Assembly: GCA_036346265.1 (NCBI GenBank)
Contig: JAYEVJ010000192.1
Location: 119,501-183,500, forward strand
DNA: 64,000 nucleotides
Reading direction: 5' to 3'
Origin: Melocanna baccifera
Taxonomy: Eukaryota; Streptophyta; Magnoliopsida; Poales; Poaceae
Shown here: positions 1 to 11,798 of the stretch, piece after piece
Numbering within the stretch: the first letter of the stretch is position 1
Layout of the letters: every line of letters begins with the position of its first letter
The notes under the pieces: model-generated
Told to the model about the DNA's origin: nothing
What the model saw: the letters and a program-made list of their open reading frames with translations, nothing else
The model's database searches: none
Translations under genes and position numbers: made by a program

Positions 1-276
1 CTGTGTACTCAGCACAACCAGACTCAAGAAACAGGTCCTTCATGCCCAGTGGCAGACCTAGGAATGAAATGTAGCTAGGACAAACTCTTAACCATGAAGC
101 AAACAATATTATCCACTTTCCTACGGTTTGCTAGAGTGACAAAACTGAGCTAATTCTATTAAAAAAACCCACTTTCCCTTCTATTTAATCCACCCCATAG
201 ATAGTGATAAGATTCGACTCCAGGTGAATCCATCACTCTTATTTTCCAGTGGCACTATAACACATTAATCGTCACT

Positions 277-477
277 CTATTTACCCTTAGCAGAAGACCA
301 AATCCAAGAAAAATCTTGTCCCCCAATTACAGAATTCAAGAAAGGCTTAGTAAATTCACTTTTCATAGTTTCTTGCGAGCCCATAAAGTCAATTTTATTG
401 TCAACGATTATTTCTTTGAGAAATCTTTTCTTCTCAGGCACTTCAATACCTTCTATATTCCATATTAAACATTTCAT
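277..477 (-). mobile_element. LINE ORF2 fragment, start of the endonuclease domain
   Basis: The minus strand opens with MKCLIWNIEGI and contains DFMGSQETMK, the N-terminal signature of the apurinic-endonuclease-type domain that begins ORF2 of plant L1-like retrotransposons (the Asn of WNI and the Glu of QET are the usual catalytic or metal-binding residues). The frame ends after about 66 residues, whereas an intact ORF2 exceeds 1,000 aa. No reverse transcriptase follows toward position 1, so this is a truncated relic. The flanking 478-900 may be decayed LINE ORF1-side sequence, but no motif survives there. Confidence 0.7.
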
Positions 478-1599
478 GATTTATTTTTATTTTTTCCTGG
501 TTGATCTGCATTTAACCAATAGTTTCACACAAAAAATCTCTAATCTCCGGTGAACCTCTCTTTTTGTTTTTCTTTCTAGAAGAAACAAGTTGAAACTGTC
601 TCCGAATAGTTTCTTCCGGATCCCTTAAAGAGTCATCACCACCAGACAACAATTCCTTGAAATCATTTCTACCATGAGCTTCCTTATCCACTAGTTTTTC
701 AGTATGAGCAAGACCCTTTTTCTTCTGTCCTTACATGAACAAATTTGCTCTAGCTTGTTCCATATCATAAATTAATTATAATTTTGTATCAATAACATCC
801 AAATAACAGCCTAGACTAACACCCAAAATAGATTCAATCTGGCATAAAGAAGAAATATAGGAATTTAGGACAGTACGAATGTGCAAATAATTACCTTTGC
901 CCCGTGATGGCTTGAATAGAGCGATCGCTTCGCCGCTGCAAGCTGCAGCAGTGCTGCCCCCTCGTGGCTCCCAGAAGGCGGCGGCTGGCTCAAGGGGCGC
1001 AGCGCGTGGCTATTCTGGTAAGTGCTATACTCGTGGCATTCAAGGGCACAAGAATATTGTTTGCTCCTAAAACTTTGATTTCATTCTTCCATCTGGGCTG
1101 CTTAAGAAGCGCAAGGCCCAGTTAGTACAAGAAATCAACTTGCTTTTTCACCCACTGGCAATCAGCACACGGATAAGTTTAACATTGTGATTTCAATTCT
1201 TTCATCGGTTCATTTTTTTGCTAGTATAGTTCTTAGTTGTTAGTTTATTATTCCAGTTGTACCAACTATGGGCGTGCGAAGCAGGAGGTGCCACCCTGCC
1301 ATCTGTTGGTGCTGACTCTGGACGAGGAGGAGGAGGGAGGGGGTCTGGCCTTCACGGGAGCTCGGGTGGCTGCCCGACCTCGCCTAAAGGGTGGGTCCGT
1401 CAATGTTCATGTCATTGTCTCGACAGGCCCCATATTCAGCATCCACAACTAACGTGCAATGCATCAGAAATCGCCATGAGGAGACCAGCACTTCACCTTC
1501 ACATCCCATGTCACCACTTTGGCTCTAGCACCATCCTAGAGCATCAATGAATCGGTGTATACATTAGCTTTGACCCAGCCTAGATTTGGTGGTTGCAAT
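478..1599. other. Stretch without a recognisable gene
   Basis: AT-rich to about 900, then a short GC-rich patch (900-1020) and a mixed stretch. Short overlapping frames near 1237-1550 have no recognisable domain and no splice or promoter context. I see nothing I can name here. Confidence 0.5.
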
Positions 1600-2046
1600 T
1601 AGGGGTGGATATCGAGCCGACTCGGCTCGTAGAAGCTTGTTAGACAAAACGGCTCGGCTCGACTTGGCTCGGTAAGCTAATAAGCCGAAAAGTCGACTCG
1701 GCTCAGCTAGAAGCTCGAGCTCAGCTCAGTAGGCTTGTTATATACAAGAATGCTCCAAACATCTCAAGTCGCTAAACAAACTTTTTCCAAAAAAGAATGT
1801 GGAAGAAACTTTAGTTAAAAGCGTATGGCACAAAATATACCATTTGTCCCCTAAATTAAAAATGTCACATATATAATACTACATAAATAAAGTGATTGAA
1901 CTATTACACAAATACCGAGTCGACTCAGGCTCGGCTTGTTAAGGAACCGAGCTGAAATATGAGCTCGGCTAGGTTAGTTTATGCCATGAGCCGAGCCCTA
2001 AAAGAGTTGAGCCAGCTCACAAGCTTTGAGCTTTTCTTCACCCCCA
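1600..2046. mobile_element. hAT-like MITE, about 447 bp
   Basis: The left end reads TAGGGGTGGATATCGAGC and the right end, reverse-complemented, TGGGGGTGAAGAAAAGCTC. The ends are the short, G-rich, imperfect inverted repeats typical of hAT non-autonomous elements. The subterminal regions are packed with 'ctcggctcg' and 'gagccgag' motifs facing inward from both sides. The 8-bp flanks GTTGCAAT and ACTGCCAT match only partly, so the target duplication is decayed or absent. No coding capacity. Confidence 0.6.
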
Positions 2047-2142
2047 ACTGCCATTGAGCACGAGGTGCAGAATTTAAGGCTATAAGATGAGTACTGGATC
2101 GCACCTCCGATGGGTTCTCACCAATCACCCTCTTTACCTTTT

Positions 2143-2345
2143 GGCCCTGTTCCAAGCCAAAAGCTATTTTGAACGTGTTGTTTTTTTAACATGATTTGCC
2201 TTTTTCCTTTGTATTATCCGTAGAGATATAACAATATTTTTTTTATTGTTTTCTATATTTTTCTTTAATTGAACACGTAGAAAAGGTAACAGTCGCTACA
2301 ATAACATCTCAGTCAAAAACAAAAGTCACAGTTTGGGACAGGGCC
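2143..2345. mobile_element. Short MITE with GGCCCTGT ends
   Basis: The left end GGCCCTGTTCCAAGCC and the reverse-complemented right end GGCCCTGTCCCAAACTG form a short terminal inverted repeat around about 200 bp of AT-rich DNA. The length and lack of coding fit a MITE. The superfamily is not settled because the flanks give no clean target duplication. Confidence 0.5.
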
Positions 2346-2500
2346 TTCATTGTCTTCGCCTGGTTGTCGGATATACATTGCCTCTAGAACTCGGTTCGAT
2401 CTCACGCCACCCCACCCATGAGCAAGGGAATTACGATTGCTCCAAGTTTCCCACAGAAGATGCACTAGAGTAAACCACTCCTCCTTAAGTTCGCTCAGCG
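2346..2500 (-). mobile_element. Possible LINE 3'-end coding scrap
   Basis: On the minus strand a short frame contains LLWETWSNRNSLAHG. This resembles the W..RN..(H)G stretch downstream of the zf-RVT domain in plant LINEs. It is only about 50 residues, bounded by MITEs on both sides. The identification rests on one motif and is weak. Confidence 0.3.
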
Positions 2501-2504
2501 GCAA

Positions 2505-2697
2505 ACGCCAGCGTCAAACGCTGGCTTTTTTGTCCTATTCATTTTTTTTATTTTTTTGTTTATTCCTGTATTCTTTGCATTGTTCGTGATGGGCTAACAT
2601 ATTTTTTCTATTTTTAAATTTTTTAAATTTTAATTATGCCAAATAAGTTAACTCAGTTACAGTAAAAAAAGCTATAAACTAACGCCATTCTAAACAC
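2505..2697. mobile_element. Tourist-like MITE remnant
   Basis: This AT-rich segment aligns by eye with the better preserved MITE at 37756-38013. Shared stretches include 'gcattgttcgtgatgggctaa', 'aattatgccaaataag' and 'ctcagttacagtaaaaaa'. The left terminus is damaged, so the boundary is approximate. Non-coding. Confidence 0.55.
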
Positions 2698-2699
2698 CT

Positions 2700-4385
2700 C
2701 CTAAATCTTGCAAAAGCATACATGCAAAAGGAAGCATGGAACAGGATAACAGTGGCATTACTAAACTTGTTGGCACACATTACAGCCACGTGAAATACTT
2801 GTAGTGTTTGACATTGTAATTATGGTATCGCTGACAACCACACATCAGCACTTTCCACTACTTTCATTTGTTATGGCACTTGGTTTCCATTGGTTCTTTT
2901 ACCTGCTGAATTGTGGAGAAAATCATATTAGTGCTGGTAGCTTCAAGAGACATGAACATATTTTGGAGTAGCATATTTCCAAGCATGAACTTTGGAGTGA
3001 TATATTTCATGAACATTTGAGTGCTATTTTGCAGAACTTAGGAGTGGCATATTTGAAAATTTCCTATCTATTTTCTATCTTTATTTGAAAACCTGGCATT
3101 TCCACTGAGCTAAAAATCTATCCCCACCAAGTACCATCAGCTTTGTGCCATACACATGAGCATTATAACTGAAAGGCATTTTCTCACTGCACACCGTCTG
3201 TTTGACATCAGTAATTGAGCAAATCAGAACTAACCCCACAAAGTATTTTTTTAGCGGTAACTAATTGACCACTGCTTGGTAGCTGCTGTGGGGGTGCCCA
3301 GTGCCCGATCCTTGGGCCATTAGGATTGCTTAGCGGGTCCTAGAGTAAACCCATAAAGACACCATTGTACATATAATGGAATGTATCTATATACCCTCAC
3401 CTATTGTAACTATTGAGGGGTAGGATATGTATTTGTCATCCCCCACCTATGTATATAAAGAGCTCCAAGAGGGTAAGGGGGAGGAGCTCCCATTTTTCTT
3501 ATCACTAGCTCTCCCTCTCTCACGCACACAATTGGTGGTGTCTAGCCCTCTTAATTCCATATCCTTAAGGGAGGAAGGGTAGAAGCTACCCACTGTTTTG
3601 TTTCATTGCCATAACAATAGCTAAAATATTTCTCAAAATATTATATTTTTCAATTGGTCAAATAATTAATTTCAGGATCTTGCCTCTAAAATACATAGCA
3701 TAAATATATTTTATAAGCCGACAAACGAAGTAGCTATCCTCCTTGCATAGTTTAATGATATTTGAAGGTGAATATATGGGGAAAATGGGTTGGACTTGCC
3801 TTTCAACCAATCAAAGTATGGAAGACAAGTTAACAGAAAAAAAACTATGATATGCTATTGAACCATGAAAAGCACCAACAGCCTTCAAGACCAGCAGGGC
3901 TATATACAGTGCATACATGTGCATGAGAGTCCAAATAAAAAACACTGTAGAAGTGATTGGATTTGTTCATTTCGACTTATGGCCTAGGACTTCTCTCGAA
4001 TAAACAAATGGGGTAACTTCTTCCCGCCATTTTAAAGCAGCTTATCAGTTTATCGGCTTTCAGTTCGTTAGCATAAACATTCATAGTAGGACCAAAAGTA
4101 ATAAACCGCAACCATAAGTCATAAACCGTAACCTAAAAGAATAGGTATGTCCCAAATTCTAATGCATATAACTATACCTTGATACTGAACAAAAGGTCCA
4201 GAGCAATTGAATAATATCATCAAGCTATCTGACTCAATTTGTCTGTACTTCTGGTGGAGTATTATTTGAAACAGCACATCTAAGCCTGTTGTCCAAGTAA
4301 AGCTTATGCTACAGTGGGTGTGTTGAAGAATAGAATTACTGGGAGAAAGCAGCATCTGTGTTGATGTAATTAGTAATCCTGATAT
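2700..4385. repeat. F-box-associated segmental repeat, copy 1
   Basis: One of at least five paralogous copies in the window of a non-coding segment. Shared landmarks include 'atattttggagtagcatat', 'ttctatctttatttg', 'ctatccccaccaagtacca' and 'cttgcctctaaaatacat'. Where intact (56620-57548 joined to 63568 onward) the segment lies immediately 3' of an F-box family C-terminal exon. I therefore infer that it derives from the downstream or intronic part of a minus-strand F-box gene. This copy is interrupted by an LTR-like insertion at 3284-3592 and ends at the solo LTR at 4390. Confidence 0.6.
3284..3592 (+). mobile_element. Solo LTR / TRIM-like insertion, about 309 bp
   Basis: Begins TGCTGTGGGGGTGCCC and ends near CTACCCA. 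It contains a TATATAAAGAGCTCC promoter-like box and a pyrimidine-rich tract with repeated CTCTC. The start and TATA layout closely resemble the minus-strand LTR of the element at 14302-16574 (TGTTGTGGGGGTGG and TATATAAACCCC). The sequence is absent from the paralogous repeat units, supporting an insertion. I could not find a clear 5-bp target duplication. Confidence 0.5.
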
Positions 4386-7229
4386 TCTTTATAATGCCCC
4401 TATTTCTGGAAGCGTTAGTAATCCCCACAGCTGCCCTAGGACTATACACTTGCGGAATACCGTACGAGAATGAGTATCAGTACAACACATGCTTACAGAC
4501 AAGATCCAAATTTTAATACAAAGATAAGACTTAACAACCTAGTTTTGGACGCAGCGGGTGACAAGCCCAAATTTATTTTACATTACAATAAAATATCACA
4601 GGCAAGCTCGAGCAAGGCTAAGACCTAAAACCACTGATCATTGACGAAGAACGGCTCTTCTGGCTCCTCATTAATAGCTTGCTCATCACTGTTCCTCGGT
4701 TTTTCTGTTTGTTATTTAGGAAGTAATGAATACAACCGTACCCAGCAAGTCATAAGGATAAATGTTAATTTAACTAATTGCAAGCATTCTCAATGGATAG
4801 GAGTATACAAGTTTTATTAATGAGAGTGGATGCAATTTTATTTGTAAATATTTTTGAACGTAAAATAACAAGACTACTTCCTAAAAGTAAGGGGGTTTTA
4901 ACAGTTACTTGCTTTGATTAGACAGATTAAAACATAAAGAAATCTATTTATATCTTGTTATTGGAATCACCCATTAAACACAGCTTCATTTACCGTAAGC
5001 ACGACGTATTCGAATACCATTTATTTTTACTCTACAGAGTTGCTCAGTTTTACCTACAAGATTTCTCGAACTCTTAATATCAAGTTATGGACATGCTTCA
5101 GCTAGTGCGCGACTGAGTGAGAAAACATGGTTTTTCACTACTCAATTCTTTATATAGCCTCTTCCCGATAGGTTACGCACCACACAAAATCAGTTATCCA
5201 CGGGCCAATGCGAAACACAACCGTCTAGATTTTGTGAGGATTTATCATTGTTAAGCATGGTGCTATCACGACCTATACCAAATTCCCTATACCAAATTCC
5301 CTTACTCTTGTAGGGGTTCAATTGAGCTGAGCAGCTACTAGACCATGATTGACTGATCAATACTTGTGGTTGAGCGATTACTGTATCCTTTACTCAGCAT
5401 AAAATTCTACTCTTTACTTTTCACCTGCTGCAGCCTACACCCTAGGGTAAGATTGTAGACTCCAACCACCCAGTGGCTTTTCACAATTTTTCCCTTACCC
5501 TAGAATCTTTTAATTAATTCTACTGGCAAACCGCTAAGTCACTTAGTAGTAAAAAATTTTAGATGAACTTATCTATAACTATTTATACAATATTTAAATA
5601 TTACTAAGGCTATCTAGGTGAATATGGCCTCAAATTAAAGTGGGGCATTTTTCAGTGGTAGAACCTAACTAATTTAGCATGTCATTCTAAACATGTATTT
5701 TAATTAAATAACATTGCGTAAATAATGATAATGTAAATACTATAATTAAATAATATGAATTTTGTAGGATTCAATATGATCAAAAACTTGTAACTTTCCT
5801 TGCTGCTCAACGTACTCGACTGTCTCAAAAACTTCAATACCTTGATCAGGTTTTTGCATCGTCGCCTCGGAGTACTCGGGAACTAGCCCAAACACATAAA
5901 ATAACATGGGCCCGTGCTTGAGTATAATCAAGTTAGGAAAATAAATAAAATAAATAGGAATAAAATGTAATAAAAAACTAAATAGAGTTGGTTTGGATTT
6001 TATTGGGATTTGACATGGTGGAATTGAAGCGAAAATTGAGTTTAAGGCATTGGAATGATGAAAATGAGGTATTTTTGTATTTTGGTGTTCTGATAAATAG
6101 TGGTGAACAACAATGGGCTGGCCCAATATGAACAGTGCATGCACGGGACTTAATTTAAACAAATCGGTCAGGTGGGTCGGCCTGTTTGGCCCAAATTAGG
6201 CACGGTCGTTCGGACCGTCTGAACGCGCACCCACGCTTGGTTGTTCAGATCGTTAATCCACAACGCTTGGATGGCTGAGGGTAAGCATGGCCATTCGGAT
6301 CATCTAAACGTGCACCCATGATGGCCATCCATCCACAACACATGGACGGCTGTGGGTGAGCCACGATGTGCTCAGGGTTGTCTTCAACCTTCGGCTGGCC
6401 TTAGCGGTAGGAAAAATAGGGGAGTTAGTGCCGGTGGCGAACTCCGTCGGGAAATGGTGGTACAGTCGAGTTCCTTGGAGTGCAGGGAATGGATTTTAGG
6501 GCTCTGGAAGGCGGGAGCATAAGTGGTGACGGTCGGCGGTAGGAGAGAAGGTGGTGGCTTCCAAGAAAGCTTAAGGTTCTTCTGGTGGTTGTTTGGCGAA
6601 TTGGAGAATGGTTTGACCATCTCTGGAGTATGGGGTTCACGATGGTGGCGAGGGTTTGGGTTGAGGAACTCCCAAGCAAGTTGTTTAGGGGAGAGGCATG
6701 TAACATCCTATTTTTCTGTAATTTTTGAAGCCAGGATTTTAAAAATGAATTTTCCAGAATTTTCTGAAATTAATTTAAGCTTCAGATGAATTTTTAGAAT
6801 TTTCAAAGATTTAATATGATTAAAATAAACATTAACATAAGCTGAAAATATTTTATTTGGATTCTTCAGGTCTCAAGGAATGTTCTGGTATTTTTGGTGA
6901 ATTTTTGGGATTTATTTGCTATTTTCTAGAGCTTTTAGAAGTTTATTTGAATTTCTGGAAAAAAAAAGAAATTGAAAAATCTCCCCGCCGTCCGATCTTC
7001 TCTCTCCTCCACGCGTCGCTCATCCAACGCCCCGCCGCCGCCGCCATACCCTTTCCCGCCCTCACCCGCTTCCCGCCGCCCGATCTCGCTGCCCGCCACG
7101 CGTCGCGCATCCGCGCCGACACGCGGCGGCACCAGCCGCGTCCTCGCGCCCGCGCCCCGCCTCCTTCGGTCGCCGTCCGATCCCGCGCTGCACCTCCTCA
7201 ACCGCCCGATCCCCCGCACGCGCGCGCTA

Positions 7230-7247
7230 CCCTAACCCTAACCCTAA
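7230..7247. promoter_or_regulatory. Telo-box-like motif (three CCCTAA units)
   Basis: Three consecutive CCCTAA units lie in the GC-rich part of the solo LTR. Telo-boxes are common near plant transcription starts and are bound by Myb-type telobox proteins. Here it may be part of the LTR promoter or leader. It is too short to be an interstitial telomere. Confidence 0.4.
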
Positions 7248-7899
7248 TCCTCGGCCGCTGTCCGATCGTTCCACGTGGCCGCATCCTAGCCGTTCGAACT
7301 GCGCCCGTTTCGCACCCGAGCCGTCTCCGAATCGATCACCTTGGTTCGCATGATTTAAACGCCACCATCGCCTCGGTTCACGTGCCTCACCCTCGCTCTC
7401 GCCGTCGCCTTCGCCGCCGTTTCCTCGCCTCGCGCCACCGCTTGGAGCCGCGTCGCCGCCAACGCCGGAGTCCCCGTGCGTCGCCCGTCGTCGCCGACCT
7501 CGTCACCGTCACTTCCGCCGCCGGTGAGCCTCCGCACCGTCTCTCTCGCCCGCGTCGCCGCCGAGTCGCCCGCGTCGCCCTCCGTCGCCGGACCGCGGCG
7601 CTCCTCGCCTCGGCGCGCCGCGCGCGCGCCGCGCGCCGCGGCGCCTCGCGCGCCACGCCGCCGCGTCGCGAGATCCGCTCCCGCGTCGGCCGCGCGTCGA
7701 CATTGCCTCCGCTCCCGCCCACGCCCGGCGACGCGCGCGCGCCAGCGACGCGCCAGCGCCACGCGTCGACGATCCGCCCGCTCCGTGCGCCGCATCTCGC
7801 GCCGCTCGGTCGGCCGAGGGCTCCGAATCCGGCCGCGTGCCCACGCCCCCGCCGTCGGATCCCCGCACCCGCGCCGCGCCGTGCCGCGTCAGCCGAGCC

Positions 7900-8046
7900 A
7901 CGTCAGCCCTAGCCGACGTGGCATGCCACGTGAACATACCACGTCAGCACCACGTCAGCCGAGACCCGCCACAGGAGCCACGTCAGCAGCCACGTCAGCT
8001 GCCACGTCACCCTTGCCACGTGGCAGCATATGCTGCTGCCACGTCA
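7900..8046. promoter_or_regulatory. Dense ACGT-core array within the solo LTR
   Basis: About 147 bp holds seven ACGTCA motifs, mostly as CCACGTCAGC, plus three more ACGT cores of the CCACGTGG or GACGTGG type, and a palindromic 'gcagcatatgctgc'. ACGT cores are binding sites of plant bZIP factors (as-1/CRE-like and G-box classes). The spacing is short and irregular, so it looks like a degenerate tandem array. A regulatory role is inferred from motif density only. Confidence 0.5.
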
Positions 8047-10713
8047 GCCCTAGCGTGCCGCGTCAGCCCGCCGTCCCGCGTGCACTGTTTCGTGGACCGA
8101 GTCCACGGTGGACCCGGTTTCCCGTGCGCCCGGCCCACAGCACAGTAACTTTTCTGATTTTTCCGATTTAATTTAGGTTTAATTTTTAGAGAGCCCGTTC
8201 TCCTCCGTCCTAGCTCCGATTGACCCCGTTCTTTTTTCTAAATTCATCTAAAATCGAGCTCTAGCTGTTGGTTCTGGATTTGTGAATTTTGGAGTTCATT
8301 TGCTTATCATTTTATGTGTTTCTTTGTTTTCGATCGTTTTCTCTCTCGTTAGATTCGGATTCCGGAGGAGCAGGTTTCGCGCCCGAAGACCAGGAGTACC
8401 TCGCTGAGCATAACCAAGGCAAGTCGTAACCTTTGATCATGTTGAACCCAATTTTGCAATCTATTATTTAACTATTTTGTTTTAAGCTACATTGCATCGC
8501 TACTTTTAATCAAACCTTGTAATTGGTAGTTATTATCCCATCTCGTTTATTCCGCCTTGATAATTTGGAACACCATGATACCTTTGTCACCATAGGATGG
8601 GAAACTTACTAGTGATGTATGATTATTGTCACATGGGTTGTACGAGTAGATGCTTAGTATTGCTTATAATTGCGAATGGTCTTATCCTCATATGTTAACC
8701 TTTAATTTGATTTAATGATATATGGAATTGTGGTTGGTGCCATGTTTAATAAAATTTGTGCCACGTCATTGGTGTGATGTTAGCTTGGTTATACAAATAT
8801 AGCTTTTGCACTCGAGCGAGTGATCGTGCAGTAAAGGGGGGAGTACAGTTGTACTTTGGGGGATGTGGTAGTCTCGCCCGGGTAATGCTAAGGACTTAAC
8901 TTTGTGCGCCATTGATTTGAGCTTAATCGTGCAAACCACATGTCTATTATGGGATGGACCTGGTTGATTAATTTGTAATACCTCAATTCCAATTCTGCCA
9001 TCGTGATGAACATGGTTGCTGATTTTCATGTGGCGTAAGGGGGGGTGTGATGCGAAACCCTAGCGGGCAGGATTGAGTTGAGGTAGAGCATTGTAAAGAC
9101 TTTGTTGTGATTACCTTAAGCCTAAGCTAATCACATCGTGTGGGTACAGTTGTGCAACCTCTGCAGAGTGTAAAACTATTCGAATAGCCACGTCCTCGGT
9201 CATGGACATTGCTTGGGGATTTCACACGAGGGTTAGTGTTTTCACTTATAACTTGGTGGTTCATGTTGGGAGTGGACAGGTAGTTCACTATTGTTTTAAC
9301 TTGTGAACTGGTGTTCACAAGTGGTTCATGCTTATCCCTTTGATTATTTATTATTACTGTTTTCAGTTAACTTTTGCTTTAAAGTTATTTATTATATTTC
9401 ATTGTGAAATGCTTTTATGCAAATTAACCTTTCAGCCTTCCTTTGGTAAGCCTTGCATATTATATTGCATTCATTTGTTACAAACGACTTGCTGAGTACC
9501 AATGTACTCACGACTTTACGCCTATGTTGCTCAGTTGAGGGAGAGGAGTACTATCAGCAAGAGGTTCCAGAAGGAGAGTACTACGATGACTTCACGGATT
9601 AGGCTTCGTTCTCCACTCGATAGCCTGTGGGCTTGTCGATTGGCCGCTACGCTTTATTTTGGATTTCCATTCTTTGTTTTGTTAAGCCCTTGGCTAGAGA
9701 TATTGTAAGCTTGGCCATAAGGTCGTACCTTTCATATTTTATCGATATTCGAGTTTTCCTTTATTATTGTCGTGTGTATGACTGTGATGACATCTATGTT
9801 TGACTGTGTGCACTAGCATGATCCTGGACTAGTGCAGTTTACACAGAGAGACCGAATTTGCATATTCGGGTCTCGACAAGGCACCATGGCCAGCGGTAGT
9901 TCATGGTGCTAGGGCATTCAAGAAATGCTCTTGAGAAGGTGAGTTCTGCTTTTATGATCCAGATGCTGGAGTGCTTTGGTAGCGAGGGATTGAGAGATGC
10001 TGGTCGGAGATGGAAGTTTGGCTAAGGGGCTCATCGGGCTCAGGAGAGAATGGTAGGACAGCTATGGCAAGGAAGAGCTCAATTGGATGGCTTAGATGTG
10101 AGATTGGAAGTGATGTGAGGCCCTCTACAAATGCAATTGAGTTTTAAAGGCAAGGTAAGGCGGTGGGAGCAGTGGCTCACTTTGGGGATCGCTGGCGCGT
10201 GGAAGAAGGAGAGGGCGAGAGCTTTGCTAGGGGATATGAACACGCGGGCGAGGTAGTGCTGGCAGCTCTGTGATTTCTGCAGGGTTAAGCGAGGGGTGAC
10301 GGCATCCGGTATGGTGAGTGCACGCGTTGGGCAAAGACGGCTAAGAAACATAGTGGGAGAGAGAGCTCAGTCATGTGGCGTGTAGAACGAGGGAGAGAGA
10401 TGAAGTTGGCCGCAGAGATGTGTGGCTGGCTGGTGGGACCGAGGTGGCAGGAGCTCGCAAGACCAGTGTGAACACTGGAGAGGAACTCGGCCGCAATTTG
10501 AAGCAGTAGCGAGCGGCCACGTGGAGGAGAATGGAACAGGGAGGTGGTGGAAATGGTGGGTTCTAAGAGGGCGCCGACAAGAGGGGGAAATGGGAAACAA
10601 AGAAGGAAAGGCAACAATTCAAAGGAGTTACCAAATTGGGAAGGAAGAGATAGATCAACCAAAATCTAGAAAGAGAACAAAAAGGTTTTGAATTTTTTAG
10701 GTGTTTCATTCTT

Positions 10714-11795
10714 CTCCTGTCCAATTTTTTTTGGTTCTTTTAGTGCCTTTTTGCTACTAATAGAGGGAGCAATGTTATCAATTGCCTTCAAATTGTGTTA
10801 GTGTCATCTAACAGTGGAGTTCGACAAACTAGCCAACTGAACGAACTACTCTGTTTCTTTTGGTTTTGTGCCTGTGATCTGTTTGCCCAATCAAGGCAAT
10901 TAATTGATGTCTTCTTCATGAAGATGTTAGACATGTATCTGAAACATTTTCATTCTAGAGTAATGAAATATCTTTTATTACAAGAAAAAAACTTGAGTGT
11001 TAAGGCCTAAGGAATATTACTTGTACCTATACAATTCTACAGTTGGTAGTTTGGTACCAAACACTGCGGTGGCAGACGAACCACTAACAGAATAACCAAC
11101 AGTGCCATCATGCCAATTCTCTCCACCACTAGTTGATTGTGTTGATGTATTGATTCAAAAACAAAATTTTCAACAAGAAATAAGCACAATGCACATTGCA
11201 AAGCATCATAGACCAGATAAGAGACTAGAATAATGCACATTGCAAACCACAGACTCGAATAATGCATATTTCAAACCATCTTGTAAGTAGCGAATGGCGT
11301 TAGTACTTATCTTGCTTTCTCAAGTTCATTATTTTCGGAGCTGAATATAATGTACAATGGGTGAGACTTGCCATGTAAACCAAAAAATTTAAGATGTGCT
11401 GTGAAATGTTGAAAACACTCTTCGCCTTCATTATGGGCTGCACAGGTACACCAAAGTTCAAATAAAAACAACATGTCGCATCCTATTGTCTATCCTATGT
11501 ACATAACAGTAATTTAACCACCCTTCAAACTGAAGATGGATAGACAGTCTTGTGTTTCAAGAAAACAATTGCAATCTAAAAAATCTAAAGCTCGAGTTAT
11601 ATGATATGCTGTAAGGACCTAGATGTCTGGCAAAAGGACCCATTGACATGCCCAGCTGGGTCTAACGACACAACTTAGGCAGAGTATGGAAGCAGTAGTC
11701 CATAAATCAGACAAGGCAATGGCGTTGACACCTATCTTCATTATTGTAGAGTGTAGACAGAAAAGTATGTAAGAGTACATTAAAAAACAATGTGG
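10714..11795. repeat. F-box-associated segmental repeat, copy 2
   Basis: Contains 'ttttcaacaagaaataag' and 'agcatcatagaccagataagag', matching 22721-22780 and 63590-63650, which lie just 3' of F-box C-terminal exons. Further right, 'agttcaaataaaaacaac' and 'caagaaaacaattgcaatct' correspond to 38490-38640 of copy 3. The short frames at 10795-11010 and 11037-11267 are not supported as genes. No F-box coding exon is recognisable in this copy. Confidence 0.5.
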
Positions 11796-11798
11796 AAC

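Larger units (their letters stand above)
6699..9878 (+). mobile_element. Nested solo Gypsy-type LTR, 3,180 bp
   Basis: Begins TGTAACATCC and ends GGGTCTCGACA, with a perfect 5-bp target duplication AGGCA at 6694-6698 and 9879-9883. The first third is extremely GC-rich and CpG-dense (about 6980-8140), followed by an AT-richer tail. This resembles the long LTRs of rice Gypsy families such as RIRE3 or RIRE8, but that assignment is from memory and unconfirmed. There is no internal region or second LTR, so it is a solo LTR. It interrupts the outer LTR exactly where the paralogous LTR at 52477-55281 is uninterrupted. Long open frames across the GC-rich part on both strands are base-composition artefacts. 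Confidence 0.9.
4390..10708 (-). mobile_element. Solo Gypsy-type LTR (outer), split by a nested solo LTR
   Basis: The segment is flanked by the direct repeat TTCTT (4385-4389 and 10709-10713), a 5-bp target duplication. It starts TATAATGCCCC, probably decayed from TGTAACGCCCC, and ends GGTGTTTCA. It aligns along its length with 52477-55281, which has a different target duplication, so the two are independent insertions of one family. Removing the nested 6699-9878 element leaves about 3.1 kb. There is no gag-pol, so this is a solo LTR formed by LTR-LTR recombination. Minus orientation is inferred because 'cttgct.agtac...tactca', a motif near the 3' part of grass Gypsy LTRs, reads on that strand. 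Many GC-rich frames here are non-coding. Confidence 0.8.

Noticed and set aside
5746..6162. 138-codon minus-strand frame
   Set aside because: It lies inside the outer solo LTR; the homologous region at 53860-54240 does not keep the frame and no domain is visible.
7230..7247. Interstitial telomere
   Set aside because: Only three CCCTAA units, too short; a telo-box within an LTR is a better reading.
6857..8171. Several long overlapping frames (up to 351 codons) rich in Arg, Pro and Ala on both strands
   Set aside because: They lie in the CpG-dense part of a solo LTR with proven ends and target duplication. Open frames on both strands are a base-composition effect and no domain is visible.
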